Origin: Mycetohabitans endofungorum
GTDB taxonomy: Bacteria; Pseudomonadota; Gammaproteobacteria; Burkholderiales; Burkholderiaceae
Length of the DNA stretch: 64,000 nt
NCBI RefSeq assembly: GCF_002927045.1
Contig: NZ_PRDW01000002.1
Span: 124,001-188,000, forward strand
Direction: 5' to 3'
The notes under the pieces are model-generated. The model searched no databases, had not been told where the DNA came from, and saw only the letters and a list, made by a program, of their open reading frames with translations. The position numbers were made by a program, and so were the translations under genes. Position 1 is the stretch's first letter, and each line of letters begins with the position of its first letter. Of the stretch, positions 19,901 through 28,498 are shown piece by piece.

Positions 19901-22741
19901 ATGAGTGCGCCTTACTTTCCTGAATGCGCATCCATGTTGTCCTTCTCAACTTCTCACGCTTTCGCCTCGACCTCGGCTTCCAACGCTTGCACCGTTCCCG
20001 TGGCTTTAGGCGCATTGTCGAACTTTTCAGCCCACGCTGCTGCTGCGACTTTTTCGACTGCACAATGGACGCCGGGCGCCCGGCGCGCCGGGCGTCGCAC
20101 TGGTCACCAGCGTCTCGATGCACCGCCCACGCTGCCGGAAATCCAGGTGTCCTGCGTTGTCGATTGCTCAGACATACTAAGCGAGTTGAATCGGCTCTCA
20201 CATGATGACGCGTGCCGGCCACCGTCGCGTCGGCTACCATCGGTCGGCCGCACGCCGCAGACCCCGACGTCGCGCTTGCCGCCCGCGGAACGATCTGAAT
20301 GTCCGACCATGGATGAACGCAAGCTTGCCATCGACGAATGGATGGCATGGCGCCGTGAGGCGCGTGTGCCTCACGGCGCCCAACTGGCGTGCGACCCTGC
20401 GCTTTACGAAACGGTGAAGCGGCTCGCGACAGAGTGCATCGGTGGCGACCAGGACGGCAGCGGCGCGCTGGCGATCGACGCGGACGAGTTTGTACATTGC
20501 TTGTACGTGATTGTGGTTACGCTGATCCAGGTGTCCAAGGGGGACGGCGCGGGCGTGCAAGCAGCCTTCAACGAGGCGGCGACGCTACTGGCTCGGGATC
20601 CGCTCGGCTGGCTGAAGGACGCCGGCATTGCGCATGGTATCGCCGATCTTGCGGTGACCGCTGGCATGACCGCGCCATTGTTGCTGTTGGCCAGGCAGGC
20701 CATCGTGGAGGGTCTGGCCGAGTGGCGCCGTGCGCGCGAGACGGGTAAGGCATTGGATCAGGCGCTGGCGAAGGTTGACGAGGAAATCGCGGCACTACAA
20801 GCGCTGGCGGCGCTACTGCAGCCGGCAGGAGACGATGTCTCATCAGGCCGGGCGGCGGCGCGCGCAGGCGGCGGCGCGCGTACCGATCCCGCCGCCGGCA
20901 GCGGCCAGACGCTGCCTAAATTGACTGCGATCAAGCAGGAGCGACGGACCGCGTTGCGGTTTCTGCGCAAACAAAACGATGCGGACACGGTGATCGGGGC
21001 CAGCTCCTTTGTATCGGGCAGTGCGATTGCAGCGAAGTGCGCGGTCGATACCGGCACCAAGGCATACTACATCATCGAGCAGGGTGGTGCAGCCGCGACG
21101 GCGGCCGCCGGCGCGGCTGGCGCGCTGGGTGCGATGGCGCTGGGGCCGATCGCATCAGCCGGGTCATTGGCGCTGGGTGGCTATATGCTGCATAAGTCCC
21201 GGAACAAGCGCGATGCGTTCCGCGCGGAAAAGAACCGTACCGATTGCCGGGTCGGCGCATGGCTGCAACAGTCGCCCGCGCAGGGCGCGGCCATGACGTC
21301 CCACGATGCCGCGTCGTGGGACGAGCACGCGCTGCGGCATCGCTATGCCGAGTTCTATCGGCAAAAAACACAGCAACATGATGCGTTTTTTACCCACTAT
21401 ACGCGCTGGAACAAGGGTTTTGTCGCCGGCAGCGGCCTGTATACTGCCGGTACGGTGTCCAAGCTCGCGCTGGCCGGCATCGTGGCCGCGGGCGGCACGG
21501 CGCTTGCCACGCCGGCCGCACCGGTTGTGCTCACGGCGGCGACCGGCGTGGCCGGCGCCATGATGATTTTCTTTTCGCTTCAGTATCTGAAAGGGCATGG
21601 CCGTCTCCAGCGTTACCAGCGCTACTACCATGACGATGATCCGGAACTCGACCGTCATTTCCTAGCCGCTGTCGATCTGCTGTGTGCGGACGATCGCCCG
21701 TTGGCGGGCTTTGATTTGCGTGCTGCCTTCTATCATCAGGCGGCCCAGCGCGAGGATCAGCGCCAGACTTTCCTCGCGGATGTCGCCGCGCAATGTTCGA
21801 AGCGGTATGACGACTCATCCACGTACACTGCTGACGCAGAGGACGTGCTCGCGCGCCGTGGCCCCAAACCGACCCGCGCGCAGCAACTGACGCAATTCGC
21901 CAGACGTACCGGAGAGGCGGCGGCGGGCCGCATCCACGCGGCGTCGGCTTTTGCGCGTGCCGCGGTTCACCCGAAGCCAGTTGCGGGCGCAAGGGGTGCT
22001 GTAACGGGCGCGTGGGGCAATGCGCGCGAGGCAGCCCGGCACGCATGGCATGCGTCGCGGCGCCACTTGACCCGAACGGGCCTGAAAGCGTGGCTGGCGG
22101 ATCCTGCCAATCATACGCAGCAGGCCCGTGTCCTGGGACAGATGATCGAGACGCAACTGGCCTACTTGGATCGCAAGCTGCAGACCAAGCTTCACGCATA
22201 CAGCCATATCGAGCGGGGACTACGCGCCGATACGCGCATGGCGGACGCGCGCCCCGAGGCCGGCACGCCGAACAATGTGGCGCAGCCGGCGAGGCCTGTC
22301 AGTCCAGCCGATGTGACGCAGCTGTTGCGGGGATTGCGTGACGATCTGATAGACGACGAGCGTTTGTATCGGCACGCGTTGGTCGTGTGTGATGCGTTGA
22401 GCACGCTGGCGAATGGTCCTGTGGATACGCCGGCCGGCCGTCAATTGCTTGCCAGCACGCTGGACCAGTTCATCAGCGTCCAGCAAGGCGTGCTGCCGTC
22501 GCCCGCGGATGCGTTGCCGGACCTGGAGGCCAGCCATGATCGTCTGGCAACATACCTGACGAAACAGGCGCCGGCCCGCTATCGCGATCTGCGCGGCAAG
22601 TTGATCGAAACGGAACTCCAGTCCACGCGCATCCGTGACGCCTGGCAACAGCGGGCCGTTGGCGAACCCGCGGGCGGTGTGGTGCCCGGGCCGACACGCA
22701 GGCGGCCGCGCCAAGCCGTGCGTATATCGATGGCAGGTTGA
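19901..22741 (+). CDS. Large orphan protein with hydrophobic hairpins, candidate secreted effector
   Basis: About 946 residues, unrecognised. The start is uncertain: 19901 follows the Fur box, 19880 lies within it, 19934 and 20309 ([11 protein letters not shown]) are also possible; none has a good ribosome site. Seen in order from 19901: a Ser/Thr/Ala-rich first 50 residues; an Arg/Pro-rich stretch to about 135; a helical region; a coiled-coil-like segment (about 270-310); a hydrophobic Ala/Gly block (about 400-445); a second longer hydrophobic block (about 520-575); then a polar helical half ending in a basic tail. Ser-rich N-terminus, large size, lack of enzymes motifs and internal hydrophobic hairpins resemble type III effectors or translocators, but no chaperone gene or hrp-type box (TTCG-N16-TTCG) is seen. 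It interrupts a conserved pcp/DUF979 neighbourhood on the opposite strand. Confidence 0.55.
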   Translation: MSAPYFPECASMLSFSTSHAFASTSASNACTVPVALGALSNFSAHAAAATFSTAQWTPGARRAGRRTGHQRLDAPPTLPEIQVSCVVDCSDILSELNRLSHDDACRPPSRRLPSVGRTPQTPTSRLPPAERSECPTMDERKLAIDEWMAWRREARVPHGAQLACDPALYETVKRLATECIGGDQDGSGALAIDADEFVHCLYVIVVTLIQVSKGDGAGVQAAFNEAATLLARDPLGWLKDAGIAHGIADLAVTAGMTAPLLLLARQAIVEGLAEWRRARETGKALDQALAKVDEEIAALQALAALLQPAGDDVSSGRAAARAGGGARTDPAAGSGQTLPKLTAIKQERRTALRFLRKQNDADTVIGASSFVSGSAIAAKCAVDTGTKAYYIIEQGGAAATAAAGAAGALGAMALGPIASAGSLALGGYMLHKSRNKRDAFRAEKNRTDCRVGAWLQQSPAQGAAMTSHDAASWDEHALRHRYAEFYRQKTQQHDAFFTHYTRWNKGFVAGSGLYTAGTVSKLALAGIVAAGGTALATPAAPVVLTAATGVAGAMMIFFSLQYLKGHGRLQRYQRYYHDDDPELDRHFLAAVDLLCADDRPLAGFDLRAAFYHQAAQREDQRQTFLADVAAQCSKRYDDSSTYTADAEDVLARRGPKPTRAQQLTQFARRTGEAAAGRIHAASAFARAAVHPKPVAGARGAVTGAWGNAREAARHAWHASRRHLTRTGLKAWLADPANHTQQARVLGQMIETQLAYLDRKLQTKLHAYSHIERGLRADTRMADARPEAGTPNNVAQPARPVSPADVTQLLRGLRDDLIDDERLYRHALVVCDALSTLANGPVDTPAGRQLLASTLDQFISVQQGVLPSPADALPDLEASHDRLATYLTKQAPARYRDLRGKLIETELQSTRIRDAWQQRAVGEPAGGVVPGPTRRRPRQAVRISMAG

Positions 22742-22771
22742 CACTGCTTGCTCTGCCGTCGGCCTGAGTAC

Positions 22772-22790
22772 CGGCGTCGAACTGACGCCG
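22772..22790. terminator. Short hairpin between convergent genes
   Basis: CGGCGTC (22772-22778) pairs with GACGCCG (22784-22790) around a 5-base loop, in the gap between the convergent orphan gene and DUF979 gene. No clear T-run, so its termination role is uncertain. Confidence 0.4.
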
Positions 22791-22831
22791 ATACCTGCGC
22801 ATCGCGTGCTAAACGCGGAGTGCAAGTGCGT

Positions 22832-23788
22832 TCATCGGAACGCAAGTACGTTCATCAGCACGATGTTGGCCGCGAGGATTGCCAGCGCGGTCGGCACTTG
22901 CGCCTTGATCACCGCGTTCTTGTCGGGCAACTCCAACAGCGCCGCCGGCACGATGTTGTAGTTCGCGGCCATCGGCGTGAGCAGCGTGCCGCAATAACCT
23001 GAGAACATGCCGATGGCGACCATTACCGCCGGATCGGCGTGGAACACGCCGACCAGCACCGGCACGCCGACGCCGCCGGTCATTACCGGGAACGCGGCAA
23101 AGCCGTTGCCCATGACTACCGTAAAGAGCGCCATACCGATACAGTACACCGCGACCGCGATCACCCGCAGGTCCATGTTGATGTAGGCCGTCGTCAAGTG
23201 GGCGACCGCCTTGCCCACGCCGGCATCCGAAAACACCAGTCCCAGCATGCCCAACATCTGCGGCAGCAGCACCGCCCACGACAGCGCATCGACCAGGCGC
23301 CGCGTTTCCCGGGTCGACTGCGCAAGCGTGTCGCGCGTGAGCAGGCACGCGAACGCCACGGCGACGAGGCAGCCGATACCGAACGCTACGAGCGTGACGT
23401 TTTTTGGGTCCAGCAACGGCGTGCCGCCTACATTCAGGTGCGGCGCGGCCAGCGTGAGCACGACGGTGATGGCCGGGATCGTCAGCGCTGGAAGGAACAG
23501 CTTGTTGCCGAGTCGTTTCGCGCTCGCCGTGCGCAACTCCGTTGACAACATTTTCGTCTTGCCGCCGGTCACACCGCCGAATCCGGCGATCAGCGCCATC
23601 GCGATGACGAAGGCGCCGACCAGTTCAGCCGGCAGGCGCTCGCCGACCAGAAAGATGATGGCTGCCAGGGCCCAGAATGTGCCGGCTAGCCAGCGCTTCG
23701 GGTGCGTGGTGTCGGTGACGATCATGCCCGCGACGATCGCCAGTAGGATGCCCACCAGCCAGTAGAGGTAGTTGATCGACAGCATCAT
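22832..23788 (-). CDS. DUF979 family membrane protein, putative 5-oxoproline permease subunit
   Basis: 318-residue polytopic membrane protein with about nine helices, starting MMLSINYLYWLVGILL. ATG 23788 is chosen because GGAG lies 7 bases upstream; the longer upstream frame reads as the DUF969 gene in another phase. DUF979 and DUF969 proteins occur as neighbours and almost always beside pxpA/B/C and pcp, so they are the likely transporter for 5-oxoproline or pyroglutamyl peptides. Last gene of the operon; its start is 2 bases from the DUF969 stop. Confidence 0.88.
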   Translation of the reverse strand: MMLSINYLYWLVGILLAIVAGMIVTDTTHPKRWLAGTFWALAAIIFLVGERLPAELVGAFVIAMALIAGFGGVTGGKTKMLSTELRTASAKRLGNKLFLPALTIPAITVVLTLAAPHLNVGGTPLLDPKNVTLVAFGIGCLVAVAFACLLTRDTLAQSTRETRRLVDALSWAVLLPQMLGMLGLVFSDAGVGKAVAHLTTAYINMDLRVIAVAVYCIGMALFTVVMGNGFAAFPVMTGGVGVPVLVGVFHADPAVMVAIGMFSGYCGTLLTPMAANYNIVPAALLELPDKNAVIKAQVPTALAILAANIVLMNVLAFR

Positions 23789-23790
23789 GC

Positions 23791-24525
23791 TTATTCTCCG
23801 CTTGGTTGGAGGGGTTGGGCGCCCGTGCTGCGGGGCTGGGTCAGCAGTTCGCGATCCAACGACCGATCGAGCAGGTACAGCCGCGTGCCATGGATCAGAA
23901 AGGCGCAGATCGCGGTCGGGATACCCCACAGCGCGACGTGCAATGGCACCACGTCGATGCCTGCCTCATGCAGGAAGGTGGTCATCAGCACGATCGCGCC
24001 GAATGCCACGAACACGTCCTCACCGAAGAACAACCCGACGTTGTCGGTGGCTGCGGAGAACGCCCGCAGCTTGTATCGCACCGCATCGGCAAGCACGCCA
24101 TAGCGCGTTTGCGCGGCGCCTTCAGCCATCGGCGCGATCAACGGACGGACCATCTGCGGATGACCACCCAGGCCGGTCAGGCCCACCGCGGCGGTCACTT
24201 CCCGCACGAACAGGTAGACGATCAGCAGGCGTCCCGCAGTGGCGGACTTGATGCCGGCAATCCATTGGTGAGCCCGCTCGCGCAGCCCGTGACGCTCCAG
24301 CAAGCCGATGACTGCGAGCGGCAGCAGGATAATCAGAGGAAGGTTACGCGTCTTAACAAAGCCGATACCGATTTCCGCGAGGATCTTGGCCGGCGGATAG
24401 TGAGCGGCGGCGGCTGTCACGATCGCAGCGGCTGTGACCACGAGCATCGGATTGAAGCGCAGCACGAAGCCGGCAATGATGACGGCCACTCCGAGCAGTG
24501 GCCAAAGATTGAGGGTAGTTTGCAT
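23791..24525 (-). CDS. DUF969 family membrane protein, putative 5-oxoproline permease subunit
   Basis: 244-residue membrane protein with about six helices beginning MQTTLNLWPLLGVAVIIAGFVLRFNP. The start at 24525 is favoured by GGAG (24531-24534) upstream; codons further up lack a site. The region GLTGLGGHPQMVRPLIAPMAEGAA is a conserved DUF969 loop. Works presumably with DUF979. It starts 74 bases after the pxpA stop. Confidence 0.88.
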   Translation of the reverse strand: MQTTLNLWPLLGVAVIIAGFVLRFNPMLVVTAAAIVTAAAAHYPPAKILAEIGIGFVKTRNLPLIILLPLAVIGLLERHGLRERAHQWIAGIKSATAGRLLIVYLFVREVTAAVGLTGLGGHPQMVRPLIAPMAEGAAQTRYGVLADAVRYKLRAFSAATDNVGLFFGEDVFVAFGAIVLMTTFLHEAGIDVVPLHVALWGIPTAICAFLIHGTRLYLLDRSLDRELLTQPRSTGAQPLQPSGE

Positions 24526-24599
24526 GAGATCTCCAATTGGCAAGTCCAGCGGTGGTGAACAAGCATGAAAAACCCGGCTTCATGGACCGGGCTGTGTTG

Positions 24600-25376
24600 T
24601 CAAGCATCGGGTGCACAGCCCACCGCCATCGCGACGTGGCGGGCTGCGTCAACCCGGATGCCTTCATTTGCCAGCCGCGCGCGGATGCGGCGGGCAAATT
24701 CGAGGGCGTGCGGACCGTCTCCGTGTAAGCAGATCGTCTGGGTGTTCAACATCACCCACTGCCCGTCCACGGACCTCACGCGCTTGTCCCGGATCATCAC
24801 CAGCGTGCGCTCCAACACCGCCTCCTCGTCCTCGAGCAGCGCGCCGGGCAGCTTGCGCGGCACCAGCGAGCCATCGGACAGGTAGCCGCGATCAGCGAAC
24901 ACTTCTTCGATCGCGAGCAGTCCGGCACGCCGGGCCGCTTCGATCAGGCGGCTGTTCGCCAGACCGAACACGGCCAACGATGGGTCGAAGTCGCGCACCG
25001 CGGCAACGATCGCATTGGCCAGCGTGATATCGCGCGCGGCCATGTTGTATAGGGCCCCATGAGGCTTCACGTGAGCCACCTTGCCGCCTTCGGCATGCGC
25101 GATTGCGGCAAGGGCGCCGAGCTGATACAGCATGCCGGAATAGACATCGGAAGGCGGTAGCGCCAACTCGGCACGTCCGAAATTCTCCGGATCGTTGAAG
25201 CTGGGATGCGCGCCGATTGCCACGCCTTTCTCGATGGCCCAGCGAACACTCTGACGCATGATGCTGGGGCCACCTGCATGCCAGCCGCACGCGATGTTCG
25301 CCGAACTCACTAGTTCGAGCAGCGCTTCATCGTTACCACATCCCTCGCCGAGATCGGCGTTCAGATCGACTTCCAT
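24600..25376 (-). CDS. pxpA: 5-Oxoprolinase (ATP-hydrolysing) subunit PxpA (LamB/YcsF family)
   Basis: 258-residue cytosolic subunit that with PxpB and PxpC hydrolyses 5-oxoproline to glutamate using ATP. N-terminus [20 protein letters not shown] with the conserved NADLGEG, the [13 protein letters not shown] motif (about 25-37), the [13 protein letters not shown] motif (about 103-115) and [10 protein letters not shown] near the C-terminus are exactly those of PxpA. 15 bases separate it from pxpC. Confidence 0.96.
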   Translation of the reverse strand: MEVDLNADLGEGCGNDEALLELVSSANIACGWHAGGPSIMRQSVRWAIEKGVAIGAHPSFNDPENFGRAELALPPSDVYSGMLYQLGALAAIAHAEGGKVAHVKPHGALYNMAARDITLANAIVAAVRDFDPSLAVFGLANSRLIEAARRAGLLAIEEVFADRGYLSDGSLVPRKLPGALLEDEEAVLERTLVMIRDKRVRSVDGQWVMLNTQTICLHGDGPHALEFARRIRARLANEGIRVDAARHVAMAVGCAPDA

Positions 25377-25391
25377 GTCCCTGCCTTCAAT

Positions 25392-26420
25392 TCATGCCGC
25401 AGCCTTACAGCGCTCCTGCTGTAGTGCAATGGCCAGCTCGATATGGCGCAAATATTTGTTGAGTTCCGCCAGTGCGTTGCGCGCCTGTTCCAACGAACAT
25501 TGGATGAAATGAACCCGTTGGTTCAACCGAGCCTGCGCGAGCAGCCACAAGTCCGCGGCGATCACGCTGCCGAACCGCGGGTAGCCGCCGGTGGTCTGAG
25601 CGTCGCTCATCAGCACGATCGGCTGCCCATTCGGTGGCACCTGGATGGTGCCCGGCAGCACGCCGTGCGACAGCAGATCGATTGGGCTTTGCCGCTCCAG
25701 CACCGGGCCGGCCAGCCGGAAGCCCATCCGGTTGCTGTTCGGCGTGATCGACCAGTCCTCGTTCCAGAACGCGGCGTGGGCCTGCGTCGAAAAGCTTGCA
25801 TATTCGGGGCCGGGTATGACCCGCACGCGCGTCGCGATGGCGCCGAGCCGGTGACCGGCGCCCTGTTCAAGATGCTCCAGTGCGCACCACGATGGTGGCT
25901 TGACCCCGAACGCCGGCGCTTCCGGGCTGAATGCGGGGTTGCGCGCGCTCGCGGGCAGTGGCGCCACCGGCAAGCGATCGCCGTCCTTCAATACCCGCCC
26001 CGCGAGACCGCCGAAATGCGCGCCCAAATCCGTCGAGCGCGAGCCAAGCATCGGCATCACATCGATGCCGCCGGCAATCGCCAAGTAGCCGCGCATGCCG
26101 ATCGACGGCGCGCGCAGCGTCAAGGTTTGTCCTGCTTGCACCGGCAGGCTGCGCCATGCGTAGACAGGCTGGTCATCCAGTGTGGCGTGGAAGTCGGCGC
26201 CGGTCAGCGCGATGCGTGTGGCACGCGGGAACCGCAGCACCACCGGCCCTAGGGTCAATTCGAGCCCTGCCGCCCCCGGGACGTTGCCCACTAGCCGGTT
26301 GGCTACCTGCAGCGCCACGGTGTCGAGCGCGCCGGCGGTGCACACGCCACACTGGCGATGGCCGGTGCGGCCCAGGTCTTGGACGCTCGTCAGCGTCCCC
26401 GCGCGGATGACCTCGATCAT
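25392..26420 (-). CDS. pxpC: 5-Oxoprolinase subunit PxpC (biotin-dependent carboxyltransferase family)
   Basis: 342-residue subunit homologous to the C-terminal part of urea amidolyase. It starts MIEVIRAGTLTSVQDLGRTGH, the typical PxpC opening, with LTGADF (about 77-82), the RGYLAIAGGIDVMPMLGSRSTD segment and the QTTGGYPRFGSVIAADLWLL segment characteristic of the family. Longer than E. coli PxpC (310) by a C-terminal helix. It starts 61 bases after pxpB. Confidence 0.95.
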   Translation of the reverse strand: MIEVIRAGTLTSVQDLGRTGHRQCGVCTAGALDTVALQVANRLVGNVPGAAGLELTLGPVVLRFPRATRIALTGADFHATLDDQPVYAWRSLPVQAGQTLTLRAPSIGMRGYLAIAGGIDVMPMLGSRSTDLGAHFGGLAGRVLKDGDRLPVAPLPASARNPAFSPEAPAFGVKPPSWCALEHLEQGAGHRLGAIATRVRVIPGPEYASFSTQAHAAFWNEDWSITPNSNRMGFRLAGPVLERQSPIDLLSHGVLPGTIQVPPNGQPIVLMSDAQTTGGYPRFGSVIAADLWLLAQARLNQRVHFIQCSLEQARNALAELNKYLRHIELAIALQQERCKAAA

Positions 26421-26481
26421 GCGTGTCCCCTTGCCCAGTCATTGCGCGTCTGCAGCGCCGCAGCGCAAGCCCGTCCATCTT

Positions 26482-27138
26482 TCATGCCAGCACCTCCGCG
26501 ATGGTGAAGCGAACTTTATCGCCTGGCAGCAGTGTCGTGCTCGGGGTCCTGGCTGGATCGAACAGCACCATGTCCGAGCGCCCGATCAATTGCCAGCCGC
26601 CCGGCGACGTGGCCGGGTAGATGCCGGTCTGCTCGCCGCCGATGCCCACTGATCCGGCCGGCACCGCGAATCGCGGCTCGTGCCGCCGCGGCGTGGCCAA
26701 GCTTGCGTCGAGTCCGCCCATGTAGGCGAATCCGGGCTGGAAACCGAGAAAGAACACAACGTATTCACCGGCGGCGTGCCGCTCGACCACTTCGCGGGGT
26801 GAGTAGCCGGTGTGCCGCGCCACGCTTTCCAGGTCCGGTCCCGCCTCACCGCCGTAGCGCACCGGGATCTCGACGACGCGGCATGCCGTCTCCTCGGCCG
26901 GGGCTCGTGCCCAAGCGCCGCGCAGCTGTATCGCCAACCCGTCCGGATCGGCATGTAGCGGGTCAAACACCAGGGTGACGTTATTCATGCCAGGCACCAC
27001 GTCCAGCACATGTGGCCAGTCGCGTGCCATCCGGGCCACATGCCACACGCGCTGCTGGTACGCGAGCGTGGCCGGCGGTGGCAGCTCGCACACCAGTGCC
27101 TGATCGCCCAGCGGGAAAATTCTTGGTGCAGTCATCAT
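26482..27138 (-). CDS. pxpB: 5-Oxoprolinase subunit PxpB (allophanate hydrolase subunit 1 family)
   Basis: 218-residue subunit, first gene of the operon. ATG 27138 is chosen because GGAGG lies 7 bases upstream. Family signatures: FPLGDQALVCEL at the N-terminus, VNTLVFD-like strand NVTLVFDPLH, EIPVRYGGEAGPDLESVA and FFLGFQPGFAYMGGLD with PRFAVPAGSVGIGGEQTGIYP. With PxpA and PxpC it forms the prokaryotic 5-oxoprolinase complex. Confidence 0.95.
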   Translation of the reverse strand: MMTAPRIFPLGDQALVCELPPPATLAYQQRVWHVARMARDWPHVLDVVPGMNNVTLVFDPLHADPDGLAIQLRGAWARAPAEETACRVVEIPVRYGGEAGPDLESVARHTGYSPREVVERHAAGEYVVFFLGFQPGFAYMGGLDASLATPRRHEPRFAVPAGSVGIGGEQTGIYPATSPGGWQLIGRSDMVLFDPARTPSTTLLPGDKVRFTIAEVLA

Positions 27139-27214
27139 TGATTCGCCTCCATAGCCATGCATTCTGGTGAAGGGGACGCGTATCCGCGCGTGCCTCAGGC
27201 ATATTTTTATCTCG

Positions 27215-27225
27215 TATTGTCAATA
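27215..27225. promoter_or_regulatory. AT-rich palindrome in the pxpB / MarR-like gene gap
   Basis: TATTGTCAATA is a perfect 5-1-5 palindrome in an AT-rich stretch, followed 13 bases later by a related TTATCAATA. It lies between divergent genes and is a plausible operator for the MarR-type regulator at 27325, controlling the 5-oxoproline operon. Confidence 0.5.
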
Positions 27226-27324
27226 AAATATAGAGAATTTATCAATAAGTGTTTTCACGAGACATCGCCAAGCGCTTGTCCGCCGCTATACTGAAGGCCC
27301 TGCAACGAACCACGGTCATTTGGC

Positions 27325-27837
27325 ATGATCCGCACGCCAACGAAGATTGTCTCGTCAGAACACCTCATGTCTGAAACCAGTGCAGAGCTGTCTGAGTTCG
27401 AATATGGATTGATCCTGGCCGGCCACGCGTTCGATCGTTGGATGGTGCGCTGTATGTCCGCGGCGGGCGCCAAGGACATGACGGCAATCGAGGTGTCGCT
27501 GCTGCATCATGTGACACATCGCGAGCGCAGGAAGAAATTGGCGGATATCTGTTTCGTGCTGAACATCGAGGATACGCACGTGGCGACGTACGCGCTGAAA
27601 AAGCTGGTCGCGCGCGGTTACGTGGCCAGCGAGAAATCCGGCAAGGAGGTGTTTTTTTCGGCGACCGAGGCCGGCCGCGAGCTTTGCCTGAAGTATCGCG
27701 AGGTGCGCGAGAGTTGCTTGATGGTGACGTTGGCCGAGGCCGGCCTGGACAATGCGCAGATCGGTGACGCCGCGCAGTTGCTGCGCACCGCGTCAGGCCT
27801 CTACGATACGGCCGCGCGCGCCGCGACGTCGCTCTGA
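27325..27837 (+). CDS. MarR-type winged-helix regulator, probable regulator of the pxp operon
   Basis: 170-residue DNA-binding protein. A winged helix-turn-helix spans about residues 50-120 (MTAIEVSLLHHVTHRERRKKLADICFVL, then HVATYALKKLVARGYV as the recognition and wing region), flanked by helices for dimerisation, as in predicted MarR-family regulators. An alternative start is ATG 27367 (MSETSAELSEFEYG), where conservation may begin; neither has a good ribosome site. Divergent from pxpB across a 186-base AT-rich gap that holds a palindrome, so control of the oxoprolinase operon is likely but inferred. Confidence 0.8.
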   Translation: MIRTPTKIVSSEHLMSETSAELSEFEYGLILAGHAFDRWMVRCMSAAGAKDMTAIEVSLLHHVTHRERRKKLADICFVLNIEDTHVATYALKKLVARGYVASEKSGKEVFFSATEAGRELCLKYREVRESCLMVTLAEAGLDNAQIGDAAQLLRTASGLYDTAARAATSL

Positions 27838-27853
27838 GCGCGCCGGGCGGCGA

Positions 27854-28477
27854 TCAATAGCAGAGCGCGTCCGTGACGATGACGTCCAGCGGCAAGTCGT
27901 GCGCTTCGTGCGGCAGTGAGTCCGCCCGCGAGCATTCATATGCGATCCCCACGGTGACCGGCGGGACCGCGTGCGCCGGCCAGGCGGCCAGCGTCCGGTC
28001 GAAATAGCCGCCGCCGTAGCCGAGCCGGTACCGTGATGCGTCGAAGCCAACACATGGCGCGAGCAGCAGGTCCGGCACGACGCTGTTTTCGTGCGCCGGC
28101 ACGGGAATCCGATAGCGCCCTTCCTTCATCGGCGAGCCGGGTGTCCACGCGTGGTAGGCCATCGGCGCGTGCGGCGCGACGATAACCGGTAATGCCGCCC
28201 GCCGCGCAGCGTCGCCGCTCAGCCAGTGCGCGACCACGCGTCGCGCGTCGAACTCTGCGGCAACTGGCCAGAACAGGCCCACGCAACGCGGCGCATACCG
28301 CTGCAGTACATCGGCCAGGCGCAGCGCCAATTCGACGTCGGCCCGCGTGCGCTGCGGCGTGCCGGCGAAGCGCTCGCGTTCGGCCAGCAACTTGGCGCGC
28401 AACGCCGTCTTCAGCGACGATCGCGTTGCGTTTTCTTCGCTCAGCAGTCCTGGCTCGCGTGCTATGCTTTTGATCAC
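27854..28477 (-). CDS. fau: 5-Formyltetrahydrofolate cyclo-ligase
   Basis: Cytosolic enzyme converting 5-formyl-THF to 5,10-methenyl-THF with ATP. 207 residues, normal. N-terminal LKTALRAKLLAERERF, the FWPVAAEFDARRV segment, and the substrate/ATP signature RLGYGGGYFDRTLA (about 151-164) identify it. It is convergent with the MarR-like gene (16-base gap) and divergent from the lytic transglycosylase with only 21 bases between starts, so promoters must overlap coding DNA. Confidence 0.94.
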   Translation of the reverse strand: MIKSIAREPGLLSEENATRSSLKTALRAKLLAERERFAGTPQRTRADVELALRLADVLQRYAPRCVGLFWPVAAEFDARRVVAHWLSGDAARRAALPVIVAPHAPMAYHAWTPGSPMKEGRYRIPVPAHENSVVPDLLLAPCVGFDASRYRLGYGGGYFDRTLAAWPAHAVPPVTVGIAYECSRADSLPHEAHDLPLDVIVTDALCY

Positions 28478-28498
28478 TGGCAGAGTCCTTGTTTAAAC

